From contig CALZIO010000015.1 of NCBI GenBank assembly GCA_945787785.1, positions 1-48,980 on the forward strand: a stretch of 48,980 nt of DNA. The letters run 5' to 3'. The translations under genes were made by a program, and so were the position numbers. Of this stretch, positions 40,365 to 48,801 are shown piece after piece (within the stretch, counting starts at the first letter, position 1; each line of letters opens with the position of its first letter). Below the pieces are notes generated by a model. The model was not told the origin of the DNA and searched no databases. It saw only the letters and a list, made by a program, of their open reading frames with translations. This stretch comes from an uncultured Chromatiaceae bacterium. GTDB lineage: Bacteria > Pseudomonadota > Gammaproteobacteria > Tenderiales > Tenderiaceae.

Positions 40365-41057
40365 ATGTATAACTTTAGCAACAAGCGCACCTACCTGGCT
40401 GCGCTAAGCACGCTGCTAGGGGCGCTGCTTTTTTCTGCAAACGCTGCGGCCATGCCCATTGAAGTTCTGCAAGGTGGTATCAAGCTGGGTGAAATCAATC
40501 CTTATACCGGCACAATTACTTCCTCCAAGAACTGGACCCGTAACAAGGGTGCCGCAACCGGCCCTATTGGTACCGATGACCTTGGTAAGATCTTTTTCTA
40601 CGACTCCGCTGCAGACGGCTTGAGCTTTAATATCATGTGGAACAAAGACGCAACCGATAAGGGGCCTAAATCCGTTGCAGAGTGGGACATCACCGTAGAT
40701 GGTAGTGGTTCTGATCCTGTATCACGCAAAGCCGATGATAATTCAAAAGAATTCAGTGAAATGGCTACCAACAACCTGTTCCATGGCAATTGGGCCTGGG
40801 GCCGTTGGTATGATGTCGGCATTATTGGTGAATTAGTAGGATACGATTGGGAAATCACCATTGACCCGATCAACTACACAAATATTCTTGGCCTGCAGGC
40901 GGTTGACGCCAGCGATAAAGCCACCGAGCTAAAGGTTAACACTAGCGAAAATATTATTTTGAGGCCTGTTGCTGCAGTGCCTGAACCTGGCACTTTAGCC
41001 TTACTGTTGCTTGGCGGTTTGGCTGGGTTTGCAGCAGCAAGACGAAAAGCACAATAG
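40365..41057 (+). CDS. PEP-CTERM exported protein
   Basis: 230 residues from the ATG at 40365, with AGGAG (40351-40355) nine bases upstream. A signal peptide (LAALSTLLGALLFSANAAA) and a C-terminal VPEPGTLALLLLGGLAGFAAARRKAQ-type tail are clear: VPEP motif, hydrophobic helix, basic end. Such tails are recognised and cut by exosortase in bacteria that make exopolysaccharide. The mature middle (about 30-200) is beta-rich, with IFFYDSAADGLSFNIMWNKD and YDWEITIDP, and has no domain I can name. It is driven by the sigma54 promoter at 40261 and ended by the terminator at 41104. No exosortase gene is in the window. Confidence 0.9.
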   Translation: MYNFSNKRTYLAALSTLLGALLFSANAAAMPIEVLQGGIKLGEINPYTGTITSSKNWTRNKGAATGPIGTDDLGKIFFYDSAADGLSFNIMWNKDATDKGPKSVAEWDITVDGSGSDPVSRKADDNSKEFSEMATNNLFHGNWAWGRWYDVGIIGELVGYDWEITIDPINYTNILGLQAVDASDKATELKVNTSENIILRPVAAVPEPGTLALLLLGGLAGFAAARRKAQ

Positions 41058-41103
41058 TAAGAGCGGGGTTCACCCGCCATTTACTTGATGATCGAAAGAT
41101 CAC

Positions 41104-41141
41104 AACCCGGATGAAGCCTAGCTGAAATCCGGGTTTTTTTT
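41104..41141 (+). terminator. Rho-independent terminator
   Basis: AACCCGGAT (41104-41112) pairs perfectly with ATCCGGGTT (41127-41135), followed by a run of T. It lies 46 bases after the PEP-CTERM gene stop. Confidence 0.9.
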
Positions 41142-41212
41142 ATCTCTTATAATTTATCCCCAAAACAAATTCAGCTACCGCATCCAAAAATTCAATATCT
41201 GCTACCTGCCGG

Positions 41213-42589
41213 CTAGTTCATGCGATAGGGCTTCTTAGCTATCCCGTGTTTTTCCAACAGTTTGGAAAAAGATCGCCGCTCTTTACCCGCCTGCCTGGCT
41301 GCCTGAGAAATATTTCCTTTGGCATCAGTTAACACATGCTGCAGATAGGTGCGTTCAAACTCATCCACAACCACAGACTTGGCATCCTGAAAATTATGGC
41401 TATAGAGATGACGATAGCGACGGTCGAGGGAGTTTTTACGCCGCTCACCCAGCGTGCCATCCGAGGGTTCGATTGATACACGCGCTGAATCTGCTAACAG
41501 AAATTCGCGCAGGATCAGATTTTCCAGTTCGCGTACATTGCCAGGCCAGTCGTGCCGCATCATCCAGGCCAAAGTATCAGGATCAAGGTATTTATCATGC
41601 TGTTGATAGGTTTCACGGTATTTATCCATAAAGTGTTCTGCCAGCAACAACACATCTCCACCCCGCTCACGCAGTGGCGGCAACTCCAGTGACAAAATAT
41701 TAATACGGTAGAACAGGTCCTTGCGAAAAAAACGTTCACTAACCAGATGTTCAAGTGGCTCATTACTGGCCGTGATTAAACGCAGCCGTGCCTTTTTAGT
41801 ATGCTGCGAACCCAGTGGCCGGTATTCATAATCTTGTAGAAACCTGAGCAGGGCTACCTGGCCTTTGTGGCTCAGGGCTTCAATTTCATCCAGAAACAGA
41901 GTGCCACCTTCAGCCTGCTCGATCAGCCCACGCTGTGGCTGTCTGGCATCGGTATAGGCCCCTTTTACATGACCAAACAACTCATTTTCAACCAGGCTGT
42001 CAGGCAGCGCACCACAGTTAACTGCGACAAATGGCTTACCATCATCAACACCAAGATAGTGAATAGCACGGGCGATTTTTTCTTTTCCAGTGCCTGTTTC
42101 ACCCAGCATCAACACCGAGGCATCACATTTTGAATACTTGGATATATCTGCAATGACTTTTTGGAAAGTTTCAGACTCTCCAATTAGATTTAGCTTTAGG
42201 ATCAACGCCTGCTCAAGCTGGTAATCTAATGAAACAAGACGGCGCACGCGTTTTAATTTGGTTTTAAATTCATCAGCGTCGCATGGCCATTCCACAGCCT
42301 GGCTACACGCTTGCATCTGGAGCGATTGATCGACTAAATCGTTTTTTGACAGCAACCCTAATACAGGATGCTTGATTAACAAGTCCCTGTATTGCTCATT
42401 ATCGAGATCGATTTCAGCTGACTCAAAATCAATGATCAATATCTCGTCTGATGACAGTTCTGCGGTCATCAACTCAGCGGGTGTTAGATAACGGACTGAC
42501 CCAGAGCCTTCTAGCAAAGGCGCTAGTCCAATGGCGAGATTTTCCACACGACCCGAAACAACGGATAATAACGGCTCTTCCTGACCCAT
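41213..42589 (-). CDS. Sigma54-dependent transcriptional activator
   Basis: 458 residues. A degenerate receiver-like N-terminus (about 1-125, with DEILIIDFES) is followed by an AAA+ sigma54-interaction domain: Walker A GETGTGKE, the sigma54-contact loop as GAYTDA rather than GAFTGA, Walker B GGTLFLDE, then FRKDLFYRINILSLELPPLRERGGD and WPGNVRELENL. A Fis-type helix-turn-helix closes the protein (GNISQAARQAGKERRSFSKLLEKHG). It resembles the response regulators linked to PEP-CTERM/exosortase systems. No partner kinase is in the window. AAGGGA lies eight bases before the ATG. With sigma54 promoters 0.9-1.2 kb away, it is the best candidate activator for the PEP-CTERM gene and the eCIS operon. 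Inferred. Confidence 0.9.
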   Translation of the reverse strand: MGQEEPLLSVVSGRVENLAIGLAPLLEGSGSVRYLTPAELMTAELSSDEILIIDFESAEIDLDNEQYRDLLIKHPVLGLLSKNDLVDQSLQMQACSQAVEWPCDADEFKTKLKRVRRLVSLDYQLEQALILKLNLIGESETFQKVIADISKYSKCDASVLMLGETGTGKEKIARAIHYLGVDDGKPFVAVNCGALPDSLVENELFGHVKGAYTDARQPQRGLIEQAEGGTLFLDEIEALSHKGQVALLRFLQDYEYRPLGSQHTKKARLRLITASNEPLEHLVSERFFRKDLFYRINILSLELPPLRERGGDVLLLAEHFMDKYRETYQQHDKYLDPDTLAWMMRHDWPGNVRELENLILREFLLADSARVSIEPSDGTLGERRKNSLDRRYRHLYSHNFQDAKSVVVDEFERTYLQHVLTDAKGNISQAARQAGKERRSFSKLLEKHGIAKKPYRMN

Positions 42590-43056
42590 CTTATTATTCC
42601 CTTCCCTCTCTCCGAGCTCCTATAAAATGTCTTTCGACTAGAACGCCGGCCTTCCCCCGAAGTATGACAATCTTTGTTGTCAGCCTCATTAAGGTAGAGC
42701 AACAATCACTATTGTGCAACTTATCTTTAAACTATTTATCAGTCATGACTTAACTCTTCTTATAGTAGGAATAGAAATCACAATTTGATTAGACTAATAC
42801 TAAATCCAAACCGCATATAGAAACACAGCTTGTAAGGTTAAAAAACACTGGAGAAATAATCCTTATTAACAAATGACTATAATAAGTAATAGGATCTGTT
42901 AACACCGATTCAGGTAAGAATTAAGCACGCTAATTTATATGATAAATTCAAGCGAACATACGCTCAAAAGGTCTATGCTTACAATTAAAGCAATATTGGT
43001 GAGAAATAATATTCTGATAATTCTAATACACAATTCTTTAGCCACAACTAAAATAA
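42590..43056. other. AT-rich intergenic region
   Basis: About 467 bases between two divergent genes. I find no convincing open frame, tRNA, repeat or terminator. It is distinctly AT-rich from about 42760 onward. It must hold promoters for the activator gene (left) and the zinc-ribbon gene (right), but no clear sigma70 or sigma54 match stands out. Confidence 0.5.
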
Positions 43057-44553
43057 ATGACTAATCAAGCAACAGCAGAAGAAACAACCCCCTGCCGCTT
43101 TTGTCGCCAACCCGTTGATCCCCGTGCGACCAAATGCCAACACTGTGGCGAAAAATTGACTGAGCGTTCACGTATCGAGCACATCACAAAAAAAATCGTC
43201 GGCACAATTGGAATATTTACGGCGCTGCTCAGCGTGTTTTATGCCGTCAGAGAAGGCTACTTCTATATTGAGCAACGCCAACAACAACGCGAAGTGTTTT
43301 CGGCCCATGTGAATGCTGCTGATCATTTTTTAAAGCTGGACAATCTGAATTATGCCGAAGCCAGCCTGAATCAGGCGCTGAAACTCAACCCTAACGACAT
43401 GAAGTTACAGCTAAGATTTTTTTTGCTTCGTTCTCGCAATATATTAAGAGAAGCCGACTATTTTGGTGCTCAACTGCCAGATGAATACCTGTCCGTATTG
43501 CCGGATCTGATCACCACTGGTTTCAGTCTGATCGAAAAGGACTATAGCCCGCAAGAACAAGCCATACTTTTGAGCTCATTAGCACGTTTGTTGCAGTATG
43601 ATCGGCGTTGGCAAAGTCCAGCTGCAATCGGTGATCTATTCAAACAAGCCCGCCAGCTTTCCCCGTCAAATGCTGAAATCGCCTACTGGTATGGTGAATG
43701 GTTGATTAATCAGGACCCTCCAATGGCGGGCGGTTTTGCCCTTATTGAGGACGCAGTTAAGGCAGAGCCTGACAACGCAATCTACAGCTATGCGCTCGGC
43801 CTGTACCAGTCCAGGCAAGGCGACTATGCCTCGGCCTTCGCAACCCTTAGACACACGATAGAACTCAAACCCAAACAACAAGAACTGCAACGTATTCGCG
43901 CAGCTAACGAAGCGAAAGGATCACTGCGCAGAGCTTTGCTAAAGGCGGATGAACAGACAGATATTACCGGGTCTGAATTTTTTGGCCTGGACACGAATGA
44001 GCGGCTCTCCCTAATGGAGTTCGCCCTTACACATGGCGGCAGTAATCGACAACTGCAATTGTTGGCAGCTAAGCTATATCACAGCGCTGGTCAAGCCGAA
44101 CAGGCTGAACCCCTGCTCAGAAAAGTGCTTGGCGATTACAATGAAAGATCTAACACCCAACAGCTTGAATTACTTGCTGCCGTTCTTGAATCCCAAAACA
44201 AGACCGAAGAAGCTCAACAAATACGTGACATGGTTGCCAGAAAAGAAGAACGTGCGACCTTTGAAGAGATTCTGGAAACCGGCTATGAAGACAAGCATCG
44301 CTACAAAGTCGGGCTAAGAGTCGCAAAGCAGAATGAAGGGGATGGCATAGAGGTGCTCAAGGCATTTGAGGGCTACCCGTTTGCCAAAGCAGGTGTTCAG
44401 CAAGGCGATCGTCTAGTTGAGTTTGCCCATCGCAGAGTCACTAACTTGCGGTCAATCTGGGTACCCATCAATGATTTCTCACCTGGCACCGATGTGCCGC
44501 TCAAAATCAGTCGTGGTGATGAAATAATAGACCTGACTGTAGTGATTGAATGA
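43057..44553 (+). CDS. Zinc-ribbon, TPR and PDZ membrane protein
   Basis: 498 residues. Order of parts: a zinc ribbon (CRFCRQPVDPRATKCQHCGEK, two CxxC pairs, about 13-33); one membrane helix (about 48-66, VGTIGIFTALLSVFYAV); a long helical region of TPR type (LNYAEASLNQALKLNPND; NAIYSYALGLYQSRQGDYASAFATLRHTIELKP; AEQAEPLLRKVLG); and a C-terminal PDZ-like domain (YKVGLRVAKQNEGDGIEVLKAFEGYPFAKAGVQQGDRLVEF...). The zinc ribbon would be cytoplasmic and the TPR/PDZ part periplasmic, giving a scaffold that binds other envelope proteins. The ATG has no good ribosome site. Not linked to the eCIS by any visible motif. Specific function unknown. Confidence 0.8.
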   Translation: MTNQATAEETTPCRFCRQPVDPRATKCQHCGEKLTERSRIEHITKKIVGTIGIFTALLSVFYAVREGYFYIEQRQQQREVFSAHVNAADHFLKLDNLNYAEASLNQALKLNPNDMKLQLRFFLLRSRNILREADYFGAQLPDEYLSVLPDLITTGFSLIEKDYSPQEQAILLSSLARLLQYDRRWQSPAAIGDLFKQARQLSPSNAEIAYWYGEWLINQDPPMAGGFALIEDAVKAEPDNAIYSYALGLYQSRQGDYASAFATLRHTIELKPKQQELQRIRAANEAKGSLRRALLKADEQTDITGSEFFGLDTNERLSLMEFALTHGGSNRQLQLLAAKLYHSAGQAEQAEPLLRKVLGDYNERSNTQQLELLAAVLESQNKTEEAQQIRDMVARKEERATFEEILETGYEDKHRYKVGLRVAKQNEGDGIEVLKAFEGYPFAKAGVQQGDRLVEFAHRRVTNLRSIWVPINDFSPGTDVPLKISRGDEIIDLTVVIE

Positions 44554-44655
44554 GCTTCCGGCAGACAAACCTTAGGGAGACTCTGAACAAGTCATTCTGG
44601 CACCTAAAGGGGTATAAACGATGGCCAGAATCTAGTCACTTTCTGAAAACACTAG

Positions 44656-44690
44656 ACTCCTCCCGGCGAAGGCCGGGATCACGCCGGAGT
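44656..44690. repeat. Hairpin of a dispersed CCCGGC/GCCGGG repeat
   Basis: CCCGGC (44662-44667) pairs with GCCGGG (44672-44677) over a four-base loop, with outer arms ACTCC (44656-44660) and GGAGT (44686-44690). The sequence resembles the end of GTCACTCCGGC-type intergenic elements. It lies between the zinc-ribbon gene and the small secreted protein and may have supplied the latter's GGAG ribosome site. Confidence 0.55.
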
Positions 44691-44696
44691 GACGAA

Positions 44697-45143
44697 TTGT
44701 TCCTTATTCAAAGCTTCCTTAGCAGCACTAATCTACAATCGTGTACAAGAGCTTGGATTGCCGCACTGATTAAACACACACAAATAATTACCCTGCTGGT
44801 TTTTTTATGTGTGAGCATTTCATCAATTGAACCTGCTCTCGCACAACAACAGAGTGGATGTTTTACAGGCAAGGATCTTGACGGTTATACCGTAAATGCA
44901 TTTGTCAGCGTGGAACAATACGGCGACTGGTTCCAAATTTATGGGCAAATATATTCTGCCGCTGAAAATATCCTTTACAAATTCAGTGCCGATGGCCATT
45001 CAGGTGCGGGGAGAATGTATCAAAATCATGAATATGAAGCTGGCGCCATGTATATTGATATCTCAAACCTTACTGAACAAGGATTCGAGCTGAATATAGA
45101 CTCCTACGGATCTGTTAGTTTACAGCGAACTGAATGCAGATAA
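44697..45143 (+). CDS. Small secreted protein of unknown function
   Basis: The frame is open from 44550, but residues from there to 44696 cover repeat DNA and look non-natural. TTG at 44697-44699 with GGAG seven bases upstream gives 148 residues with a hydrophobic signal region (IITLLVFLCVSISSIEPALA) cut before QQQSGCF. The mature part of about 100 residues is beta-rich, with GCFTGKDLDGYTVNAFV, GDWFQIYGQIYSA and SLQRTECR. Two cysteines (in SGCF and TECR) could form a disulfide. No domain recognised. It ends six bases before the stop of the converging channel-like gene. The start remains uncertain. Confidence 0.6.
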   Translation: MFLIQSFLSSTNLQSCTRAWIAALIKHTQIITLLVFLCVSISSIEPALAQQQSGCFTGKDLDGYTVNAFVSVEQYGDWFQIYGQIYSAAENILYKFSADGHSGAGRMYQNHEYEAGAMYIDISNLTEQGFELNIDSYGSVSLQRTECR

Positions 45144-45149
45144 AAATAA

Positions 45150-46253
45150 CTATATCGCTGCTGCTAGCGCCATCGCCACATTGACAGCGATAAAACCTAC
45201 AATAAATATAAACAGCGAAACAAAATCAAATTTCACCGCAATGGGATGTTGAATAGCATCTCTGGCAATCCGAGACGAAATAATAGACCCAAACAGCGTG
45301 AGAAATATGGTTATCATGCCAAGACCGTTGGCAATGTCCGTTAAGGTTACTAAGCCTATTCCTGGCAGTTCACTTAGATTGATATAGCTACTAGCCACTG
45401 AAGCAAAAAAAGCACCAATACCAAGACTAATACGATCACTAGATTTTGGCCCTAGCAGAAATGCAACGATGGCAATGGCAACTGAAGCAAACAACCCCTG
45501 AAACATCTTGAAATACAGTCCCCAATCAGGCCGTTCAATCTTAATACCATAGGTTATCTGTGAATATACAGACTGAAAATCAGCTGGCTGGCGTGGATCT
45601 CCTCTGGTCGTTTTATAAGCATGTGGTTTACTGATTATTTCTGCTTGCTTAAGCATGTAGCCAGGCACTGACACACGCGAGCTATACTCTGCCCCTCGCT
45701 CATCCGGCACATAACGAAGCACATCCCAGGGATGATCACCATCTTCTATTCGGATGGTTAACAGATGATTATCCAGAGGATAACGCACAACATTAAAAAA
45801 TTTCGTTATGCGTGCGATCACACGGTATAAAACGTAATGATCAGCACCACTTGTATGCTCATCAACCTTGGTCTGTGTATCTATTTCTCCATCAATCACA
45901 TGGAATGTTTTACCAGGATCAATCGAGTCACCCTGCCACCTAAACCAAACATAAAAATCTACTGTCCAGCCTGTGGCCTTAGTAGAAATTTCTACAATGC
46001 GGTCAACATAGATACCCATATGAACGTCACTATGCTCACCTATATCATTTTCTTTTAGCGTCACCAGATCCACCTGAGTTTTTCCTTCCTCAGTCCTTGA
46101 AGGATCCATGCGCTCTAGATGACGCTCTAACGATTCAATTCTATCGGTATAAACCTTTGTCGATGCGAGATAGCCAGAAACCAGATAAAACGCCACGAGA
46201 AAAATTGCCCAAGCAGCGATGACTCTATTGCCTTGTTTTTCAGTCAACTTCAT
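45150..46253 (-). CDS. Pentameric ligand-gated ion channel-like protein
   Basis: 367 residues. An N-terminal membrane helix (about 10-30) is followed by a periplasmic beta domain with the pLGIC pattern: VHMGIYVDRIVEISTKATGWTVDFYVWFRW (about 77-106), then a V-x-R-Y-P-L-D-N-H-L-L-T-I-x-I-E-D stretch (about 155-171) in the place of the FPxDxQ strand. Four membrane helices follow (about 248-267, 274-293, 301-326, 345-366). M2 begins DRISLGIGAFFASVASSYI and is followed by LPGIGLVTLTDIANGLG, as in bacterial homologues of nicotinic-type receptors. The ligand is unknown. It lies 63 bases after the dCache-channel gene, so the two may be co-expressed and perhaps hetero-assemble. The extra N-terminal helix is unusual for classical members. 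Confidence 0.8.
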   Translation of the reverse strand: MKLTEKQGNRVIAAWAIFLVAFYLVSGYLASTKVYTDRIESLERHLERMDPSRTEEGKTQVDLVTLKENDIGEHSDVHMGIYVDRIVEISTKATGWTVDFYVWFRWQGDSIDPGKTFHVIDGEIDTQTKVDEHTSGADHYVLYRVIARITKFFNVVRYPLDNHLLTIRIEDGDHPWDVLRYVPDERGAEYSSRVSVPGYMLKQAEIISKPHAYKTTRGDPRQPADFQSVYSQITYGIKIERPDWGLYFKMFQGLFASVAIAIVAFLLGPKSSDRISLGIGAFFASVASSYINLSELPGIGLVTLTDIANGLGMITIFLTLFGSIISSRIARDAIQHPIAVKFDFVSLFIFIVGFIAVNVAMALAAAI

Positions 46254-46316
46254 TAATAGTATCTATTTAAATTGCCTTTAGTTAGAGTCTGAATAGCATT
46301 CCTACATATTCTATAC

Positions 46317-48458
46317 TCAATAAAATTTCCAGGCAGTGATTACAAAAAATATCCCCATGATACTTGGCCAGTAAATTGCCTTAGGTATTAATCCATTCTG
46401 GTATTCAAAAAAGCGACTTGGTATATCCAGTGACGTCCTGAATGAGTTAACCGGCGCCAGCAATATAGTGAGATAAATCACAAAAAAGAAGTACTCAAGA
46501 TAAAAAATCTCACCAATTGAAATATTCCTTCGAATTGCCAGATGGGCAAAAACGACCACGAAAAACACTGAGACACAAATCCCCAGTACGCGGCTGATAT
46601 CAATAGACGGAGGCAACAGGGAAACCGAGAACAGAATGATTGTCACAACGATTAACGGCGTAAGATTTGAAATAAAGGCATCGACGAAAATTCGTTTAAT
46701 GCCTATTTCAAAATACAGACCTGGAAACTGTTCCCGGTCGAAATTTCGCTCTACGCCAAAATTGGTATATTCCTTCACCGTTCTGAAGAGAAAGAATGTT
46801 TCGGTCAAATCCCACCCAGGAATAAACACACTCTTATCAAGACCTGGCAGCAGTGTCGCTGCCATTAATTTGTAGGCATCAAGATCCGGCACAAGCACGA
46901 TGTTTTCACTCGTCTCCCAGGGCAAAATCTGCATTCGTATTTTTTCAACTTCGAGAGGATATCTTGAGTAATCGAGCTGGGTTCGCAGATCCGCCTGAAA
47001 GCGCCAATTGATGACCGTCTCGCCATTAAACTCCTGCGAGTCTATTTCCATGACTTTGACATTCTTAGCCCGGCCGATTTGAAACCCCTGACCAATGTCG
47101 GCGGTAAAATCTTTTGGATATTTCTGCCACATTCTACCCGTCACTGATACATCATTGGCTCCACGCAGCTCTATGGCTTCGATAAAAACGCCTGTTGGGA
47201 TATAAGTTGGCGGCTCCAGGTGTTTACTTAAACTGCGCTGGTCGAAATTATTCATTATTTGCTTAAGCGTGCCTTTATCAGACACCCTAATCCCCGCCCC
47301 TTTATCTGAGTCATGATAGGTTAACGCTAGATTCCATATAATTCCGATACCTATAAACAAGAGCAGTGATGTAACACCCGACATAACCCAGATCCGCGCT
47401 GTGTTGCCTCTCTGTATTTTTAAAATCAGCGCAGATAAAGACGTTAAAAAAATAATTGCCACGATGACAATCCAGATCACTTGACGACGCAAGGTATCGA
47501 CATCAACCTGAATATCATCCAGCAGAAAGGTATTCTGTAAAGACCATCCTGAGATTGGTACCGGCTCAAATATAAACCAGGATGCTTGACCCGTAGTTGT
47601 GCTGATATGATCAATAATTCCACCTTCTCTCTTTAAGGCACGATTGGCAACTTCGATTCTGTCTTTGTCATTTTTTTCCTTGGCAACATCGGTGAGATTC
47701 TTATGAGATAAAACGTAGTCGTAATCAGGATGATAGAGATAGTTGCCTTCCTGAGTTGTGAGGGCACCAAACCCACTTGGTCCTACATCCAGTGATTCGA
47801 TAATATTTTTTATCTGCCGCATGGAGATATCAATGGTAACAACACCATTGGGCACCCTCTCTTTTGTCTCTGGATGTTCGATATAAAATAGTGCCGAGTA
47901 GGTTGTTAAATAGGTTTTACCCGCCTCATCCCAGTAAGGCTCACCCCACCGGTTACCTTTGTCCATAGGCTCGACATACCAATCATACTCAGGTGTTGTG
48001 TAGTCATAGATATCCGCCAACTGAAGAAACTCCAGCTCCCCTTCAGGACCCGATTTTGAGTAATAGGCAGAATAAAGCCTGATACTTGGGTCGAAACCAA
48101 AAGGGGCAAAAGTGATGGTTCCACCAAAATAATTGGCATTACTGGCAAGCATGTCTTGCAGTTTTTTCAGCATGTTTTGCTTGTTTACCTGACCTTTGGT
48201 TATACCATCGGCAAGCATTTCTGCTGAATTCATGGCCTGACTCAGAATTGAATCGATCTGCGTCACACCATCGACAGTCAGTTGTTGTAAATCGGATTTC
48301 GCTGACTCATAAATTTCATTTTTGAATTTGATGTGCTGATATGTCAGTACAACAGTCGTAATTAAGGCAGGCAAACAAATTAACCAAAGGGTTGCGATGA
48401 ACCACTTAGCGCCTGTTTTAGTTGTCTGCGTATCTGATTCAGCTGTATTTATAGTCAT
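46317..48458 (-). CDS. dCache sensor fused to a pLGIC-like channel
   Basis: 713 residues. Membrane helix 1 (about 18-40) leads to a periplasmic double-Cache domain (about 45-320): NYFGGTITFAPFGF, YYSKSGP, YDWYVEPMDKGNRWGEPYWDEAGKTYLTTYSALFY and GVVTIDISMRQI, as in dCache_1 ligand sensors of chemoreceptors and kinases. Helices 2 and 3 (about 326-347, 356-377) are followed by a second periplasmic beta domain (about 415-595), with WRFQADLRTQLDYSRYPLEVEKIRMQI matching the channel ligand-domain pattern. Then four helices (about 598-616, 623-643, 651-669, 696-712), with M2 DISRVLGICVSVFFVVVF. The helix count is consistent with both sensor domains lying outside. It is probably a small-molecule-gated channel with two input domains. 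The ATG lies four bases after the small upstream gene. Confidence 0.8.
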   Translation of the reverse strand: MTINTAESDTQTTKTGAKWFIATLWLICLPALITTVVLTYQHIKFKNEIYESAKSDLQQLTVDGVTQIDSILSQAMNSAEMLADGITKGQVNKQNMLKKLQDMLASNANYFGGTITFAPFGFDPSIRLYSAYYSKSGPEGELEFLQLADIYDYTTPEYDWYVEPMDKGNRWGEPYWDEAGKTYLTTYSALFYIEHPETKERVPNGVVTIDISMRQIKNIIESLDVGPSGFGALTTQEGNYLYHPDYDYVLSHKNLTDVAKEKNDKDRIEVANRALKREGGIIDHISTTTGQASWFIFEPVPISGWSLQNTFLLDDIQVDVDTLRRQVIWIVIVAIIFLTSLSALILKIQRGNTARIWVMSGVTSLLLFIGIGIIWNLALTYHDSDKGAGIRVSDKGTLKQIMNNFDQRSLSKHLEPPTYIPTGVFIEAIELRGANDVSVTGRMWQKYPKDFTADIGQGFQIGRAKNVKVMEIDSQEFNGETVINWRFQADLRTQLDYSRYPLEVEKIRMQILPWETSENIVLVPDLDAYKLMAATLLPGLDKSVFIPGWDLTETFFLFRTVKEYTNFGVERNFDREQFPGLYFEIGIKRIFVDAFISNLTPLIVVTIILFSVSLLPPSIDISRVLGICVSVFFVVVFAHLAIRRNISIGEIFYLEYFFFVIYLTILLAPVNSFRTSLDIPSRFFEYQNGLIPKAIYWPSIMGIFFVITAWKFY

Positions 48459-48462
48459 AACT

Positions 48463-48801
48463 TCAATTACTCATACAGGCTTTGCTGGCCTGCTCTTTAA
48501 AAGCGCCTAAATATGACTGGTTTGATGATTTCCTAAATATACTCAAATTGACCTCAGGATTAAGATCGTTATTCAAATCGACCAATAATGAGATAACCTG
48601 GGCATCAAATGCAGCATAAGCTGCAGTCTGGTCCATGTGTCCAGTACCCGATAGTTGAAGCCCATTTCTTGTGTCATCCATTTCAGTATTAATCGCCTGG
48701 CCCGCCTTTGAGCAGCCTGTTTCAAGAGTTCGATAGGCTTCCTCATACAGCGCCTCTCCCTTTAGTTTAACCGAATGACTTTGTATAAGGGTGATTACTT
48801 G
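48463..48801 (-). CDS. Small gene upstream of the dCache-channel; start unresolved
   Basis: The frame is open from the TAA at 48802 to the TGA at 48463-48465, and the peptide looks natural over its length: SHSVKLKGEALYEEAYRTLE, AINTEMDDTRNGLQL, VISLLVDLNNDLNPEV, ending KACMSN. It contains no ATG, GTG or TTG until the ATG at 48681, which has no ribosome site and would remove about 40 plausible residues. Either the 5' end is lost (pseudogene), a CTG at 48750 is used, or a sequencing or frameshift change hides the start. Two Cys and no signal peptide are seen. It ends four bases before the dCache-channel gene, so it was or is translated with it. Family not recognised. Confidence 0.45.
   Translation of the reverse strand, partial: QVITLIQSHSVKLKGEALYEEAYRTLETGCSKAGQAINTEMDDTRNGLQLSGTGHMDQTAAYAAFDAQVISLLVDLNNDLNPEVNLSIFRKSSNQSYLGAFKEQASKACMSN

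Noticed and set aside
41213-42589. Loss of sigma54 contact because the loop reads GAYTDA
   Set aside because: Tyr at the third place and Asp at the fifth place occur in other NtrC-type activators as far as I recall; the rest of the domain is intact.
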